This document shows, piece by piece, positions 1-8,778 of a DNA stretch of 64,000 nucleotides. The DNA comes from an uncultured Burkholderiales bacterium. GTDB taxonomy: Bacteria; Pseudomonadota; Gammaproteobacteria; Burkholderiales; Burkholderiaceae_C. The notes under the pieces are model-generated. The model had not been told where the DNA came from, ran no database searches, and saw only the letters and a program-made list of their open reading frames with translations. The position numbers and the translations under genes were made by a program. Every line of letters starts with the position of its first letter. The first letter of the stretch is position 1. The stretch spans positions 1 to 64,000 of the forward strand of contig CAIZHQ010000001.1 of NCBI GenBank assembly GCA_903932865.1. The letters are read 5' to 3'.

Positions 1-408
1 CTCAAAACCGAGCACAACGGCCAGCGCATCCCCAGCATCGTCTTCACCAAAGGCGGTGGGCTTTGGCTGCCCGAGATGGCAGGCCTGAACTGCGACGTGC
101 TGGGCCTGGACTGGACCATGAACCTGGGCCGCGCCCGCGCCTTGGTGGGTGGCGAAGTCGGCGGCCCCGGCAAAGCGCTGCAAGGCAACATCGACCCGAA
201 CATCCTGTTTGCGCCCCCCGCGCAGATCGCTACCGAGGTGCACCGCGTACTGGACAGCTTTGGCACGCCGCACACCGACCGCAGCACCACCGGCCCCACG
301 CACATCTTCAACTTGGGTCACGGCATCAGCCAGTACACCCCGCCTGAGCATGTGACGGCGCTGGTCGAGGCGGTGCACAGCCATTCGAAGGCCCTGCGCC
401 AAAATTGA
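1..408 (+). CDS. hemE: Uroporphyrinogen decarboxylase, C-terminal part
   Basis: This enzyme decarboxylates the four acetate side chains of uroporphyrinogen III to give coproporphyrinogen III in cytosolic haem synthesis. The frame is open from base 1, so only the last 135 residues are present and the start lies outside the window. The stretch [12 protein letters not shown] and the C-terminal signature FNLGHGI followed by PPEHV are what is expected near the end of this family. The stop is at 406-408. The next gene on the same strand, priA, begins about 400 bases later, so the two are probably separate transcription units. Confidence 0.95.
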   Translation, partial: LKTEHNGQRIPSIVFTKGGGLWLPEMAGLNCDVLGLDWTMNLGRARALVGGEVGGPGKALQGNIDPNILFAPPAQIATEVHRVLDSFGTPHTDRSTTGPTHIFNLGHGISQYTPPEHVTALVEAVHSHSKALRQN

Positions 409-806
409 GCGCGGCGGGCTTGGATCGAGCGCCCGCTAGCATAAAAAATCAAGCGCGCAAGCACTTTTTTTACAAAATAAAAGCCGCCTGACGCTTGACT
501 TATGCACAAAAGTAAACAACCGTTGAAAACCCGTCGCCCTGCTGCACAGCAACATAGGAGGCCTAAACCCCCTCACGCAAGTCGTTGATTTCATTGAAAT
601 TTATTTCCTGCACATTGGATGGGCATTTTGACGGAAGGCTTGATTTTCAAGGCTTCCAGCGCATCCTGACGGAGTTTTCAACAAAGTTATCCACAGATTT
701 TCTGAATCAACCCCAAAGCGCTTTGAAATCAAGGACTTAGCCCCTCTTTCAAGAATTCAGCTAACTTGCAATACTGATAAATTCACAACAAAACATCGGG
801 AACAAT
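409..806. other. AT-richer intergenic region with two DnaA-box-like sites
   Basis: This 398-base gap between hemE and priA is visibly richer in A and T than its flanks and contains no convincing ORF. It holds a perfect DnaA-box 9-mer TTATCCACA at 688-696 and a one-mismatch version TTATGCACA at 500-508, in the same orientation. A weak GCGGGC/GCCCGC hairpin after hemE lacks a proper T tract, so I do not call a terminator. The priA promoter presumably lies here, but I could not place a good -35/-10 pair. Confidence 0.5.
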
Positions 807-2912
807 GTGAGCGCACACCACTGGATCGATGTTGCCGTCCAGACCCCGGCCCACAGCCCCGTCGGGGGGCTGCTGAGTTACCGCAGCCCCTTTGGGGTGC
901 AATTGGGCCAACTCGTGCGCGTGCCCTTGGGCAAGCGAGACGTGCTGGGTGTGGTGTGGGCGCTGCGCGATGCAGCACCGGCGAACATGCCCGAATCGGC
1001 AGTGCGTGACGTGCTGGGCGTGCTCGAAGGTCTGGCCCCGCTGGACAGCGCATGGCGGCAACTGGTGCAATTTTCGGCCCAGTATTACCAGCGCTCTTTG
1101 GGTCAGGTGGCCTTGGCGGCCCTGCCGCCCCAGTTGCGCGACTTGACAGCCGAGCAACTGGCGCGCCGCCTGAAAAAACAAAACCCCGACCGTGCCGTGC
1201 AAACCTCGCTCGGCCCCGCCCTGTCAGAAGAGCAAGGCACCGTGCTGGCGCAAATGGCCAGCGGCACCGGGCCCTTCTTGCTGTTTGGCAGCACCGGCAG
1301 CGGCAAAACCGAGGTGTATTTGCAAGCCGTCGAGCGCATGCTGGCCACCGACCCACAAGCCCAGGCTTTGCTCATGGTGCCGGAGATCAACCTCACGCCC
1401 CAGCTCGAGGAGCGGGTGCGAGCGCGTTTTGGCAGCGAAGCGGTAGTCTCCATGCACAGCGGCATGACGCCTGCCCAGCGCCTGAAGGGCTGGCTGGCCG
1501 CCCATGCAGGCCACGGCCGCATCGTGCTGGGCACACGCATGGCCATTTTTGCGTCCATGCCGCACCTGAAACTGATTGTGGTCGATGAAGAACACGACCC
1601 CAGCTACAAACAGCAAGAGGGCGCACGCTATTCGGCCCGAGACTTGGCGGTGTACCGGGGCCGCCTGCACAACGCCCCGGTGCTGCTGGCCTCGGCCACG
1701 CCCTCGCTGGAAAGTTGGCACCACAGCCGCCCGGCCGATGCCGATGATCCTGGTGGTCGTTACCAACGCCTGCTGATGCCCTCGCGCATTGGCACGGCTC
1801 TTTTGCCCAAAGTGCGGCGCGTGGACATGAACAAACAGCCACGCCGCGCCGTCCTCTCCACCCCGTTGGTGGCGGCCATCCAAGAGCGGGTGGAACGCGG
1901 CGAGCAATGCATGCTGCTGCTGAACCGCCGGGGCTATGCACCGGTGCTGCACTGCGCCGACTGCGGCTGGAAAAGCGAGTGCAAGCACTGCAGCGCTTTC
2001 CGGGTGTTCCACAAGATCGACCGCACCCTGCGCTGCCACCACTGCGGCCTGACCGAACGCGTGCCCCGGGCCTGCCCCGAATGCGGCAACGCCGACATCG
2101 CACCCATTGGCCGGGGCACCGAACAGCTGGAGGAACACTTGGGCGAGTTGTTGGCGCACGTCTTGCGCCCAGATGGCACCCCCGTGCGCATCGCCCGCAT
2201 CGACGCCGACAGCACCCGCTTGAAAGGCGCGCTGGAAAGCCAGCTGGCCCAAGTGCACTCGGGCGAAGTGGACGTGCTGGTCGGCACACAAATGATTGCC
2301 AAAGGGCATGACTTTCGGCGCATCACGCTGGTGGCTGCCGTCAACCCCGACACGGCGTTATTTTCGAGTGACTTTCGCGCGCCCGAGCGGCTGTTTGCGC
2401 TGCTCATGCAAGCCGCAGGCCGCGCCGGACGTGACGCCGCACAAAGTGCCACCAGTGAGATGTGGGTGCAAACCTTTCACCCGCAACACGCGCTGTTTGA
2501 GGCGCTCAAAAAACATGACTATCCGGCCTTTGCCGCCAGCGAATTGGCCCAGCGCACCGCCGCCGACCTGCCGCCCATCAGCCACCAGGCCTTGCTGCGC
2601 GCCGACGCCCGCAGCCAAGAAGCCGCCCAGGCTCTGCTGAACGCCGCCCGCGAGACCCTGGAGGCCCAACTCGGCGCGGACCCCGATACCGCTGACTTGG
2701 TGTTGCAAGTGGCTCTATACCCTGCTGTGCCCATGAGCATGCAGCGCGTGGCCGATGTAGAACGGGCCCAAATGCTGCTGGAAAGCCCGAGCCGCATGGC
2801 GCTGCAAAAAGTGTTGTGGCACCTGCACGCCGTGCTGCACCAGGTGCGCAGCCAACCCGAACACAAAGGCGTGATCCGCTGGCTGGTGGACGTGGACCCG
2901 CAGGCGATTTGA
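807..2912 (+). CDS. priA: Primosomal replication restart helicase PriA
   Basis: PriA is a 3'-5' DNA helicase that recognises stalled forks and reloads the replisome. The 701-residue product has the expected order: an N-terminal DNA-binding region, Walker A GSTGSGKT at residues 161-168, a DEEH helicase motif at 260-263, a zinc-binding block of eight cysteines in CxxC pairs at about 383-428, and a C-terminal helicase half containing GTQMIAKGHDF. The start is GTG at 807, because the overlapping ATG at 805 runs straight into a stop. E. coli PriA is of similar length (732). The neighbouring hemE is a common betaproteobacterial partner. The ribosome-binding site is weak (GGGA). Confidence 0.96.
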   Translation: MSAHHWIDVAVQTPAHSPVGGLLSYRSPFGVQLGQLVRVPLGKRDVLGVVWALRDAAPANMPESAVRDVLGVLEGLAPLDSAWRQLVQFSAQYYQRSLGQVALAALPPQLRDLTAEQLARRLKKQNPDRAVQTSLGPALSEEQGTVLAQMASGTGPFLLFGSTGSGKTEVYLQAVERMLATDPQAQALLMVPEINLTPQLEERVRARFGSEAVVSMHSGMTPAQRLKGWLAAHAGHGRIVLGTRMAIFASMPHLKLIVVDEEHDPSYKQQEGARYSARDLAVYRGRLHNAPVLLASATPSLESWHHSRPADADDPGGRYQRLLMPSRIGTALLPKVRRVDMNKQPRRAVLSTPLVAAIQERVERGEQCMLLLNRRGYAPVLHCADCGWKSECKHCSAFRVFHKIDRTLRCHHCGLTERVPRACPECGNADIAPIGRGTEQLEEHLGELLAHVLRPDGTPVRIARIDADSTRLKGALESQLAQVHSGEVDVLVGTQMIAKGHDFRRITLVAAVNPDTALFSSDFRAPERLFALLMQAAGRAGRDAAQSATSEMWVQTFHPQHALFEALKKHDYPAFAASELAQRTAADLPPISHQALLRADARSQEAAQALLNAARETLEAQLGADPDTADLVLQVALYPAVPMSMQRVADVERAQMLLESPSRMALQKVLWHLHAVLHQVRSQPEHKGVIRWLVDVDPQAI

Positions 2913-2930
2913 GCCCGCCCGCCACAACCC

Positions 2931-3899
2931 TCAGGCCTGGAACAAGGTCACCACCCCGGAAAAGGTAAAAAACGCGGCCACTGTCGTCACCAGGATGATG
3001 CGTGCGATGCGCCCGTTGTCGGCCCCCAATCGTTCGGCCAACAAGGACACATTGCTGGCGCTGGGCAGCGCAGCCACCAGCACGATCACTTGCAAGGCAA
3101 AAGGCTCGATCGGCACACCCCATTGCATGGCGGTCAAGCCAACCAACAAGACCAGCAAGGGATGCAACACCAGCTTGATCAAAGCCACGGGCAAGTAATC
3201 GCCCATGCACAGCGGCCCGTGCGGCCGCTCATGGGCCAGCATTTGGGAGCGCGCCAGCACCGCGCCAATGGTGAACAAGGCGACAGGCGAAGCGGCATCG
3301 GCCAGCAGACCCACCGTTTCGTTCACCGGACCGCTCACCGCCCAACCGCCGTAAGAAAACGCAGCCCCAAAAGAAATTGCCCAAGGCATGGGGTTGCGCA
3401 ACACCCCCGCCAGCGCTTTGCGCGCGGCCACAACGGCGCCATGCTCCCCTGCCGCATCCATGCGCGACAAGGCCACGCACAAAGAAGACGTGATCACCAA
3501 GTCCACCACGATGGTCACAATCGCGGGCCCCACCGCCTGCGCCCCCAGCAAAGCCACCAGCAGCGGCACGCCCATGAAACCGGTGTTGGGAAAAGCCGCC
3601 ACCAAAGCGCCCAAAGACGCGTCGTTCCAACGGATGCGTCCATTCAGGCTGACGGCGATGCTGAACGCCACCACCACCAGCGCGCAAAACAAATACGTGA
3701 AAAACACCCCTGCATCGAGCAACTGCGCGATGGGCGTGTCCGCGCCAAAACGAAACAACATGCAAGGCAAGGCAAAAAACAACACAAAGCCGTTCAGCCC
3801 CGAAATCGCCTCCAACGGCAACAACCTCAGGCGGGCGGCGGCATAACCACACAGCACCAAGGCAAAGAAAGGAAAGGTAACGCGCAACACTTCTAACAT
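2931..3899 (-). CDS. AEC (auxin efflux carrier) family permease
   Basis: This is a predicted inner-membrane secondary transporter of the auxin-efflux-carrier superfamily, whose bacterial members move malate, malonate or other small organic acids. The 322-residue protein is almost entirely hydrophobic, with about ten membrane segments in the 5+5 arrangement typical of the family and a soluble central loop. I chose the start MLEVLRVTFPFF at 3899 because the first membrane segment begins at once. The frame continues upstream to 4013, but those residues are not membrane-like. It converges on priA with an 18-base gap. The substrate cannot be deduced from sequence. Confidence 0.85.
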   Translation of the reverse strand: MLEVLRVTFPFFALVLCGYAAARLRLLPLEAISGLNGFVLFFALPCMLFRFGADTPIAQLLDAGVFFTYLFCALVVVAFSIAVSLNGRIRWNDASLGALVAAFPNTGFMGVPLLVALLGAQAVGPAIVTIVVDLVITSSLCVALSRMDAAGEHGAVVAARKALAGVLRNPMPWAISFGAAFSYGGWAVSGPVNETVGLLADAASPVALFTIGAVLARSQMLAHERPHGPLCMGDYLPVALIKLVLHPLLVLLVGLTAMQWGVPIEPFALQVIVLVAALPSASNVSLLAERLGADNGRIARIILVTTVAAFFTFSGVVTLFQA

Positions 3900-3988
3900 C
3901 TGCCGATTGTCGGGTAAACCATCAAGGACACAGGCAATCGGAGTCGCTGAGCCGACAAAACCGCCCCATATCGATGGCTGGAAATCTA

Positions 3989-4003
3989 AAATCGAATCGA
4001 TTT
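3989..4003. promoter_or_regulatory. 15-bp palindrome between divergent genes
   Basis: AAATCGA and TCGATTT form a perfect 7-bp inverted repeat around one central A. It sits in the 191-base region between the divergent AEC permease and rep. The position fits a small operator, but no regulator gene is adjacent and the arms are AT-rich, so function is only a guess. Confidence 0.3.
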
Positions 4004-4090
4004 GAAAATGCACCTTGATGGCCGTCGGCCCAAGCGAAAAACAATGCTTTTCAAACCGCTATGATGGTCCGCTTTGCCTTGATCGCCCCC

Positions 4091-6184
4091 ATGTCAGCCG
4101 GACTCAACAACGCCCAACTCGAAGCTGTGAACTTTGTCTCCGGCCCCTGCCTGGTGCTGGCCGGTGCGGGTTCGGGCAAGACACGGGTGATCACGCACAA
4201 GATTGGGCGTTTGATCGAAGCCGGGCTCGAGCCCAAGCGCATTGCCGCCATCACCTTCACCAACAAGGCCGCCGCCGAGATGCGCGAGCGGGCCAAGCAG
4301 CTGATTGGCCGCACCGCCAAAGATGTGTTGATTTGCACCTTCCATGCCCTTGGCGTGCGCATCATGCGCGAAGACGGCGCGGTGCTGGGCCTGAAACCGC
4401 AATTCAGCATCATGGACGCCGACGATGTGACCAGCATCTTGAAGGACTGCGGCGGCACCACCGACGCGGCCACCGCCCGCCAGTGGCAATGGACCATCAG
4501 CCTGTGGAAAAACATGGGGCTGAACGCCGAGCAGGCTGCAGCCCAGGCCCCCGATGACAACGCCCGAGTGATCGCGCGCATCATGGCGCTGTACCAAGAG
4601 AGGCTCACGGCTTACCAGAGCGTGGACTTTGACGACCTGATCGGTCTGCCCCTGAAGCTGCTGGCCGAGTTTCCCAACGTGCGCGAGCGCTGGCAGGCCA
4701 AGATGGGCCATGTGCTGGTGGACGAATACCAAGACACCAACGCCACCCAATACGAGGTGCTGAAACACTTGGTGGGTGAGCGAGCGCGCTTCACGGCAGT
4801 GGGCGACGACGACCAGTCGATCTACGGCTGGCGCGGCGCGACGCTGGACAATCTCAAGCGCTTGCCGGTGGATTTTCCGAAGCTCAAAGTCATCAAGCTG
4901 GAGCAAAACTACCGCTCCACCAGCGCGATTTTGAGGGCGGCCAACAACGTCATCGAGTCCAACCCCAAGCTCTACCCTAAAACCCTGTTCTCTGAATTGG
5001 GCGAGGGCGAGCCGGTGCGGGTGGTCGATGCGGTGAACGAAGAGCACGAGGCCGACCGGGCGATTGCCCGCATCCAGTCGATCCGCGGCGGGCATTCACT
5101 CGAATCCAAACACCGCGAGTTCAAGGACTTCGCCATCCTGTACCGGGCCAACCACATGGCCCGGCCGTTTGAACAAGCCCTGCGCCGCGCCAACATCCCC
5201 TACAAAGTCTCGGGTGGGCAGAGCTTTTTCGACAAAGCCGAGATCAAAGACCTGTGCGCCTGGTTCCGGCTGTGGATCAACAACGACGACGACCCGGCCT
5301 TCTTGCGTGCCATCACCAGCCCCAAACGCGGCATTGGCCACCAGACGCTGGGCCAGTTGGGCAGCTTTGCCACGCATTACAAACTCAGCCTGTTTGAGGC
5401 GCTGTTTGCAGGCAGCCTGCCCAGCGCGGTGAACGCCCGTGCGGTGGCCGGGTTGCACGAGTTTGGCCGCTACATCAACGACCTGGAGCACCGCGCCCGC
5501 CACACTTTAGGCAAAACCGACGCGCTGGCTTTTTTGTTGGAGTGGCTCAAAGAGATTGGCTACGAGTCGCACCTGTACGACGGCGAGGACAACGAAAAAG
5601 TGGCCTCGGCCCGCTGGACCAACGTGCTGGAGTTTTGCGACTGGATGGCCGGGCGCTGCGGCGGCGAGATCGAGGACGCCACGGGCGCACAAACGGGAAC
5701 AGAGGCCACCGAAACCAAAAACCTGCTCGACGTGGCGCAAACCATCTCCCTCATCTCGACCTTGAGCGAGCGCGAAAAAGACCAGAACGTGGTCACGCTC
5801 TCGACCCTGCACGCCTCCAAAGGTTTGGAGTGGCCGCACGTGATGCTGGTGGGGGTGAACGAAGGCTTGCTGCCTTTCAAACTGGGCGAGGACACCACCG
5901 AAAGGGCCAGCCAAGAAGGCATCTTGCTGCGCCTGCAAGAAGAGCGCCGCCTGATGTACGTGGGCATCACCCGCGCGCAGCGCAGCCTGACCGTGAGCTG
6001 GACCCGCCGCCGCAAAAAAGGCCGCGAGACAGTGGCCGCCCTGCCCAGCCGATTCATTGCCGAGATGCGGCTGGACGAAAACACCACCAAAGAAGACCCG
6101 CGCGAAAAGCTCAAGGCGCTGCGGGCCGAATTTGCAGAGCGGGCGGCCGCATCCGTCGCAGCGGCAGCGCAGGCCAAAAGATGA
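4091..6184 (+). CDS. rep: ATP-dependent DNA helicase Rep
   Basis: This superfamily 1A 3'-5' helicase clears nucleoproteins ahead of replication forks. The start MSAGLNNAQLEAVNF at 4091 gives 697 residues and aligns with the E. coli Rep N-terminus; the frame extends upstream to 4061 but adds an unlikely leader. Visible motifs are Walker A AGAGSGKT at 24-31, Walker B DEYQDT at 211-216, GDDDQSIYGWRGA at 238-250, LEQNYRS (motif IV region), TLHASKGLEW (motif V) and YVGITRAQ (motif VI). The wording resembles Rep (SELG, PYKVSGGQSFF) more than UvrD. Its stop overlaps the start of the next gene as ATGA. A TATGAT element at 4060-4065 could be its -10. Confidence 0.93.
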   Translation: MSAGLNNAQLEAVNFVSGPCLVLAGAGSGKTRVITHKIGRLIEAGLEPKRIAAITFTNKAAAEMRERAKQLIGRTAKDVLICTFHALGVRIMREDGAVLGLKPQFSIMDADDVTSILKDCGGTTDAATARQWQWTISLWKNMGLNAEQAAAQAPDDNARVIARIMALYQERLTAYQSVDFDDLIGLPLKLLAEFPNVRERWQAKMGHVLVDEYQDTNATQYEVLKHLVGERARFTAVGDDDQSIYGWRGATLDNLKRLPVDFPKLKVIKLEQNYRSTSAILRAANNVIESNPKLYPKTLFSELGEGEPVRVVDAVNEEHEADRAIARIQSIRGGHSLESKHREFKDFAILYRANHMARPFEQALRRANIPYKVSGGQSFFDKAEIKDLCAWFRLWINNDDDPAFLRAITSPKRGIGHQTLGQLGSFATHYKLSLFEALFAGSLPSAVNARAVAGLHEFGRYINDLEHRARHTLGKTDALAFLLEWLKEIGYESHLYDGEDNEKVASARWTNVLEFCDWMAGRCGGEIEDATGAQTGTEATETKNLLDVAQTISLISTLSEREKDQNVVTLSTLHASKGLEWPHVMLVGVNEGLLPFKLGEDTTERASQEGILLRLQEERRLMYVGITRAQRSLTVSWTRRRKKGRETVAALPSRFIAEMRLDENTTKEDPREKLKALRAEFAERAAASVAAAAQAKR

Positions 6185-6603
6185 GCGCACCCCACTCTGG
6201 CTGTCGCATGGCGTGCTGGGGCGCCCTGATCGCGCTCTTGGCGCTGACAGGCTGCACCAGCTTGCCACCCGCTTGCCCTGCCCCCGCAGATGTCAAGTCC
6301 GAACAACTGCACGGCGTCTGGACCGTGCAGCTGGACGGTGCCGGCCCCCCATGGACCCTGCAGCTGGGCCCGCACCCCGAACACCAGGGCAGTCTGCGCG
6401 GCGAGCTGACGCAAGGAACGCTGCGCTACCCGGTGGTGGCCGACTTGGAGGGCGAGGAATTCACATTGGAAGAATCGCACGACGGCGTGCGCATCGCGGC
6501 CACCTGGCTGGGCACCGTGGCGGCAGGCAGCTGCGGCCGAGTCCTGCAAGGCCAGCGCATCGGGCCCCAGGAGCGCCGACAAGACTTTCTCATGCAGCTC
6601 TGA
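6181..6603 (+). CDS. Putative small lipoprotein, function unknown
   Basis: The product has 140 residues. It begins with a short polar stretch and a hydrophobic segment ending in the lipobox LTGC, with the acylated cysteine at residue 25, so it should be a lipoprotein. An internal ATG at 6208 would give a more standard signal peptide. The mature part is small and probably beta-rich, with regularly spaced phrases such as GVWTVQLDG, GSLRGELTQG and FTLEESHDG. I do not recognise a named family. The start codon overlaps the rep stop (ATGA), so translation is probably coupled to rep although no functional link is obvious. Confidence 0.72.
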   Translation: MSAPHSGCRMACWGALIALLALTGCTSLPPACPAPADVKSEQLHGVWTVQLDGAGPPWTLQLGPHPEHQGSLRGELTQGTLRYPVVADLEGEEFTLEESHDGVRIAATWLGTVAAGSCGRVLQGQRIGPQERRQDFLMQL

Positions 6604-6651
6604 GCATGTGGTTCTGAACCCATGCCACTGTCGGTCATTTGCACCAGCGGT

Positions 6652-6683
6652 CAAAATACGCCGTCTTATCCCGCAAAATACGC
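6652..6683. repeat. Direct repeat CAAAATACGC x2 upstream of tonB
   Basis: The 10-mer CAAAATACGC occurs at 6652-6661 and again at 6674-6683, a 22-base period that places both copies on roughly the same DNA face. The pair lies about 40-70 bases before the tonB start, where an operator would be expected. It does not resemble a Fur box. Confidence 0.35.
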
Positions 6684-6724
6684 AGCTTGACGCATCCACT
6701 TCAAAGCACAGCAGCACCCCCAGC

Positions 6725-7441
6725 ATGACGGGCTCCACCTATTTGCAAACCCACTCCAAGCGCAAGCCATGGGGTTTGGGCGTGGTCGTGTTGCTGCATT
6801 TGCTGGCATTTTGGGCCATCCAAGCCGGCCTCGCCCGCGACATCGGCCGCCAATTGCCCCAGGTGGTCCAAGCTATTTTGCTGCAGGAAACCCCACCGCC
6901 CCCACCGCCCAAAATTGATCCACCCCCTGCGCCGCTGCCACCGCCGCCCAAACCTCAAGCGCCACCCCCGGTCGCGCCCGCGCCACCGCCTCCTGTGGCT
7001 GCCCCCAGTCCCATGCCAACGGCTCAGGTGCCACCGGTCGAAGTGGCGGTCGCGCCCAGCACCGCGCCCAAACAGGCCATCACGGCCGTGGCCAGCAGCG
7101 CTCCGCCCCCCCCACCCGCCAGCGCGGCTGCTCCTGCGGCCCCAGCACGACTTGCGCCGCAAGCCCGCACCCCTGCCAACGTCAGCGCAGCCGATTGCGA
7201 CAAACCCGACTACCCCAGTGCCTCGCGTCGCATGGAAGAAGAAGGCACCGTGAGCCTACGCTTTTTGGTCGGGGTGGATGGCAAAGTGATCCAGTCCGAG
7301 ATCGAAAAAAGCTCGGGCTTCAAACGCCTTGATGAAGCCGCCCGTGCGGGCTTGTCCAAATGCCGCTTTCAGCCAGCCACCGTGGACGGCCGCCCTGAGC
7401 AAGCCTGGGCCAGCATGAAATACACCTGGCGGTTGGAATGA
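6725..7441 (+). CDS. tonB: Energy transducer TonB
   Basis: TonB spans the periplasm and passes energy from ExbBD to outer-membrane receptors. The 238-residue product has a short cytosolic start, one membrane anchor (about residues 16-36, GVVVLLHLLAFWAI), a long proline-rich spacer from about 57 to 155, and a C-terminal TonB domain containing YPSASRRMEEEGTV, GVDGKV and GFKRLDEAA. I chose ATG 6725 because the anchor follows closely; the frame extends upstream to 6608 with no membrane logic. It is first in tonB-exbB-exbD-exbD, and the ATG overlapping its stop (7438) is not the preferred exbB start. Confidence 0.92.
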   Translation: MTGSTYLQTHSKRKPWGLGVVVLLHLLAFWAIQAGLARDIGRQLPQVVQAILLQETPPPPPPKIDPPPAPLPPPPKPQAPPPVAPAPPPPVAAPSPMPTAQVPPVEVAVAPSTAPKQAITAVASSAPPPPPASAAAPAAPARLAPQARTPANVSAADCDKPDYPSASRRMEEEGTVSLRFLVGVDGKVIQSEIEKSSGFKRLDEAARAGLSKCRFQPATVDGRPEQAWASMKYTWRLE

Positions 7442-7500
7442 GCCACGCCCACACACCCACGAACAAGCCGACACTGCCTCGATTCAAGGAGCCCCAACCG

Positions 7501-8337
7501 ATGCGCACACCCATTCAACTCATCTTGGTCAGCCTGAGCCTGTCAGCCGCCTTGCTTGGCGGCGCAGCTTGGGCCAATACGTCCACTGCTGTAGCAACCC
7601 CTGCACACACCTCTGGGCCTGCTGCCACGGCCATTGCCGCACCAGCCGGCGCCTCCACACCCAGCGCGAACACCGCAGCCGTGGACAACCCTTATGGCCT
7701 GGGGGCACTGTGGGCGCAAGGCGATGCCGTGGCCAAGATCACGCTGCTGATTTTGGTGCTCATGAGCGTGGGCAGTTGGTACGTTATCTTCACCAAGTTC
7801 ACCGAACAATCGCGCATGCGCCAACACGGCAAAGCCGCACAGGGTGACTTCTGGGCAGCGGCCAGCCTGCGACAGGCCGCCGATGGGCTCGACGCCGCCA
7901 GCCCCTACCGCTTCATCACCGAAAAAGGTCTGGAGAGCGCCAACCGGCACGAAGGCCTGCTCAGCAACGTGGACTTCAACACCTGGGTCAGCATGAGTCT
8001 GCAACGCGCACTGGGCACCATACAAAGCCGCCTGCAAGACGGCCTGGCGGTGCTGGCCACGGTGGGCTCCACCGCGCCCTTTGTGGGCCTGTTCGGCACC
8101 GTGTGGGGCATCTACCACGCGCTGGTCAAAATCGGCATGTCGGGGCAAGCGAGCATCGACAAAGTGGCGGGCCCGGTGGGCGAAGCCTTGATCATGACCG
8201 CCATCGGCTTGGCTGTGGCTGTGCCTGCCGTGCTGGGCTACAACTGGCTGGTGCGCCGCAACAAAGCGGTGATGGAGGACATCAACGCCTTTGGGGCGGA
8301 CCTGCACGCCGTGCTGCTGTCTTCCGCCAAGAAATAA
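7501..8337 (+). CDS. exbB: ExbB/TolQ-family proton channel subunit
   Basis: ExbB is the inner-membrane scaffold of the TonB motor. The start at 7501 is set by AAGGAG about 10 bases upstream and by a clean signal peptide (hydrophobic core then AAWA before NTST), giving 278 residues. After an Ala/Thr-rich periplasmic stretch come three membrane helices: ITLLILVLMSVGSWYVIF, a second around ATVGSTAPFVGLFGTVWGI, and a third around LIMTAIGLAVAVPAVLG. The conserved GLFGTVWGI and TAIGLAVAVPA phrases are the MotA/TolQ/ExbB signature. The N-terminal extension with signal sequence is typical of the longer ExbB variants. Confidence 0.92.
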   Translation: MRTPIQLILVSLSLSAALLGGAAWANTSTAVATPAHTSGPAATAIAAPAGASTPSANTAAVDNPYGLGALWAQGDAVAKITLLILVLMSVGSWYVIFTKFTEQSRMRQHGKAAQGDFWAAASLRQAADGLDAASPYRFITEKGLESANRHEGLLSNVDFNTWVSMSLQRALGTIQSRLQDGLAVLATVGSTAPFVGLFGTVWGIYHALVKIGMSGQASIDKVAGPVGEALIMTAIGLAVAVPAVLGYNWLVRRNKAVMEDINAFGADLHAVLLSSAKK

Positions 8338-8360
8338 GCCCCCACATCGGAGACTGCGCC

Positions 8361-8777
8361 ATGGCCATGCACATCGGCACCGAGTCGGAAGACGACATCA
8401 TGAGCACCATCAACACCACGCCATTGGTGGACGTGATGCTGGTGCTGCTGATCATTTTTTTGATCACGATCCCGGTGGTGACCACCTCCATCCCAGTCAA
8501 GCTGCCACAAGAGAAAAACGTGCCTCGTCAAGCTTTGCCTGAGAACCTGATCATCTCGGTGAACCAGGCCGGACAGATTTTTTTGTACGATACCCCGATG
8601 AAAAATGCGGCGGATTTGCGTGAGCGGCTGAAAAAGTTCTCGGTCATGCAACCTCAGCCTGAAGTGCACATTCGCGGCGACGCGCAAAGCGACTTTGCCG
8701 CCGTTGGTCAGGTCATGAACGCTGTGCAGCGCGCGGGCATCGCCAAAGTCGGCTTCATCACCGACCCAGGGAACTGA
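8361..8777 (+). CDS. exbD: ExbD/TolR-family motor protein, first copy
   Basis: This 138-residue protein has a short cytosolic start, one membrane helix containing the motif TPLVDVMLVLLI with the proton-carrying aspartate, and a periplasmic domain. It follows exbB by 23 bases. It couples proton flow through ExbB to conformational work on TonB. A second, divergent exbD follows after a single base, so the two copies are surely co-transcribed. The periplasmic part contains the usual QPEVHIRGD phrase. Confidence 0.92.
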   Translation: MAMHIGTESEDDIMSTINTTPLVDVMLVLLIIFLITIPVVTTSIPVKLPQEKNVPRQALPENLIISVNQAGQIFLYDTPMKNAADLRERLKKFSVMQPQPEVHIRGDAQSDFAAVGQVMNAVQRAGIAKVGFITDPGN

Positions 8778-8778
8778 C

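Noticed and set aside
409..806. Chromosomal origin of replication
   Set aside because: There are only two DnaA-box-like 9-mers, no unwinding-element repeats, and no dnaA, dnaN, gyrB or rpmH nearby.
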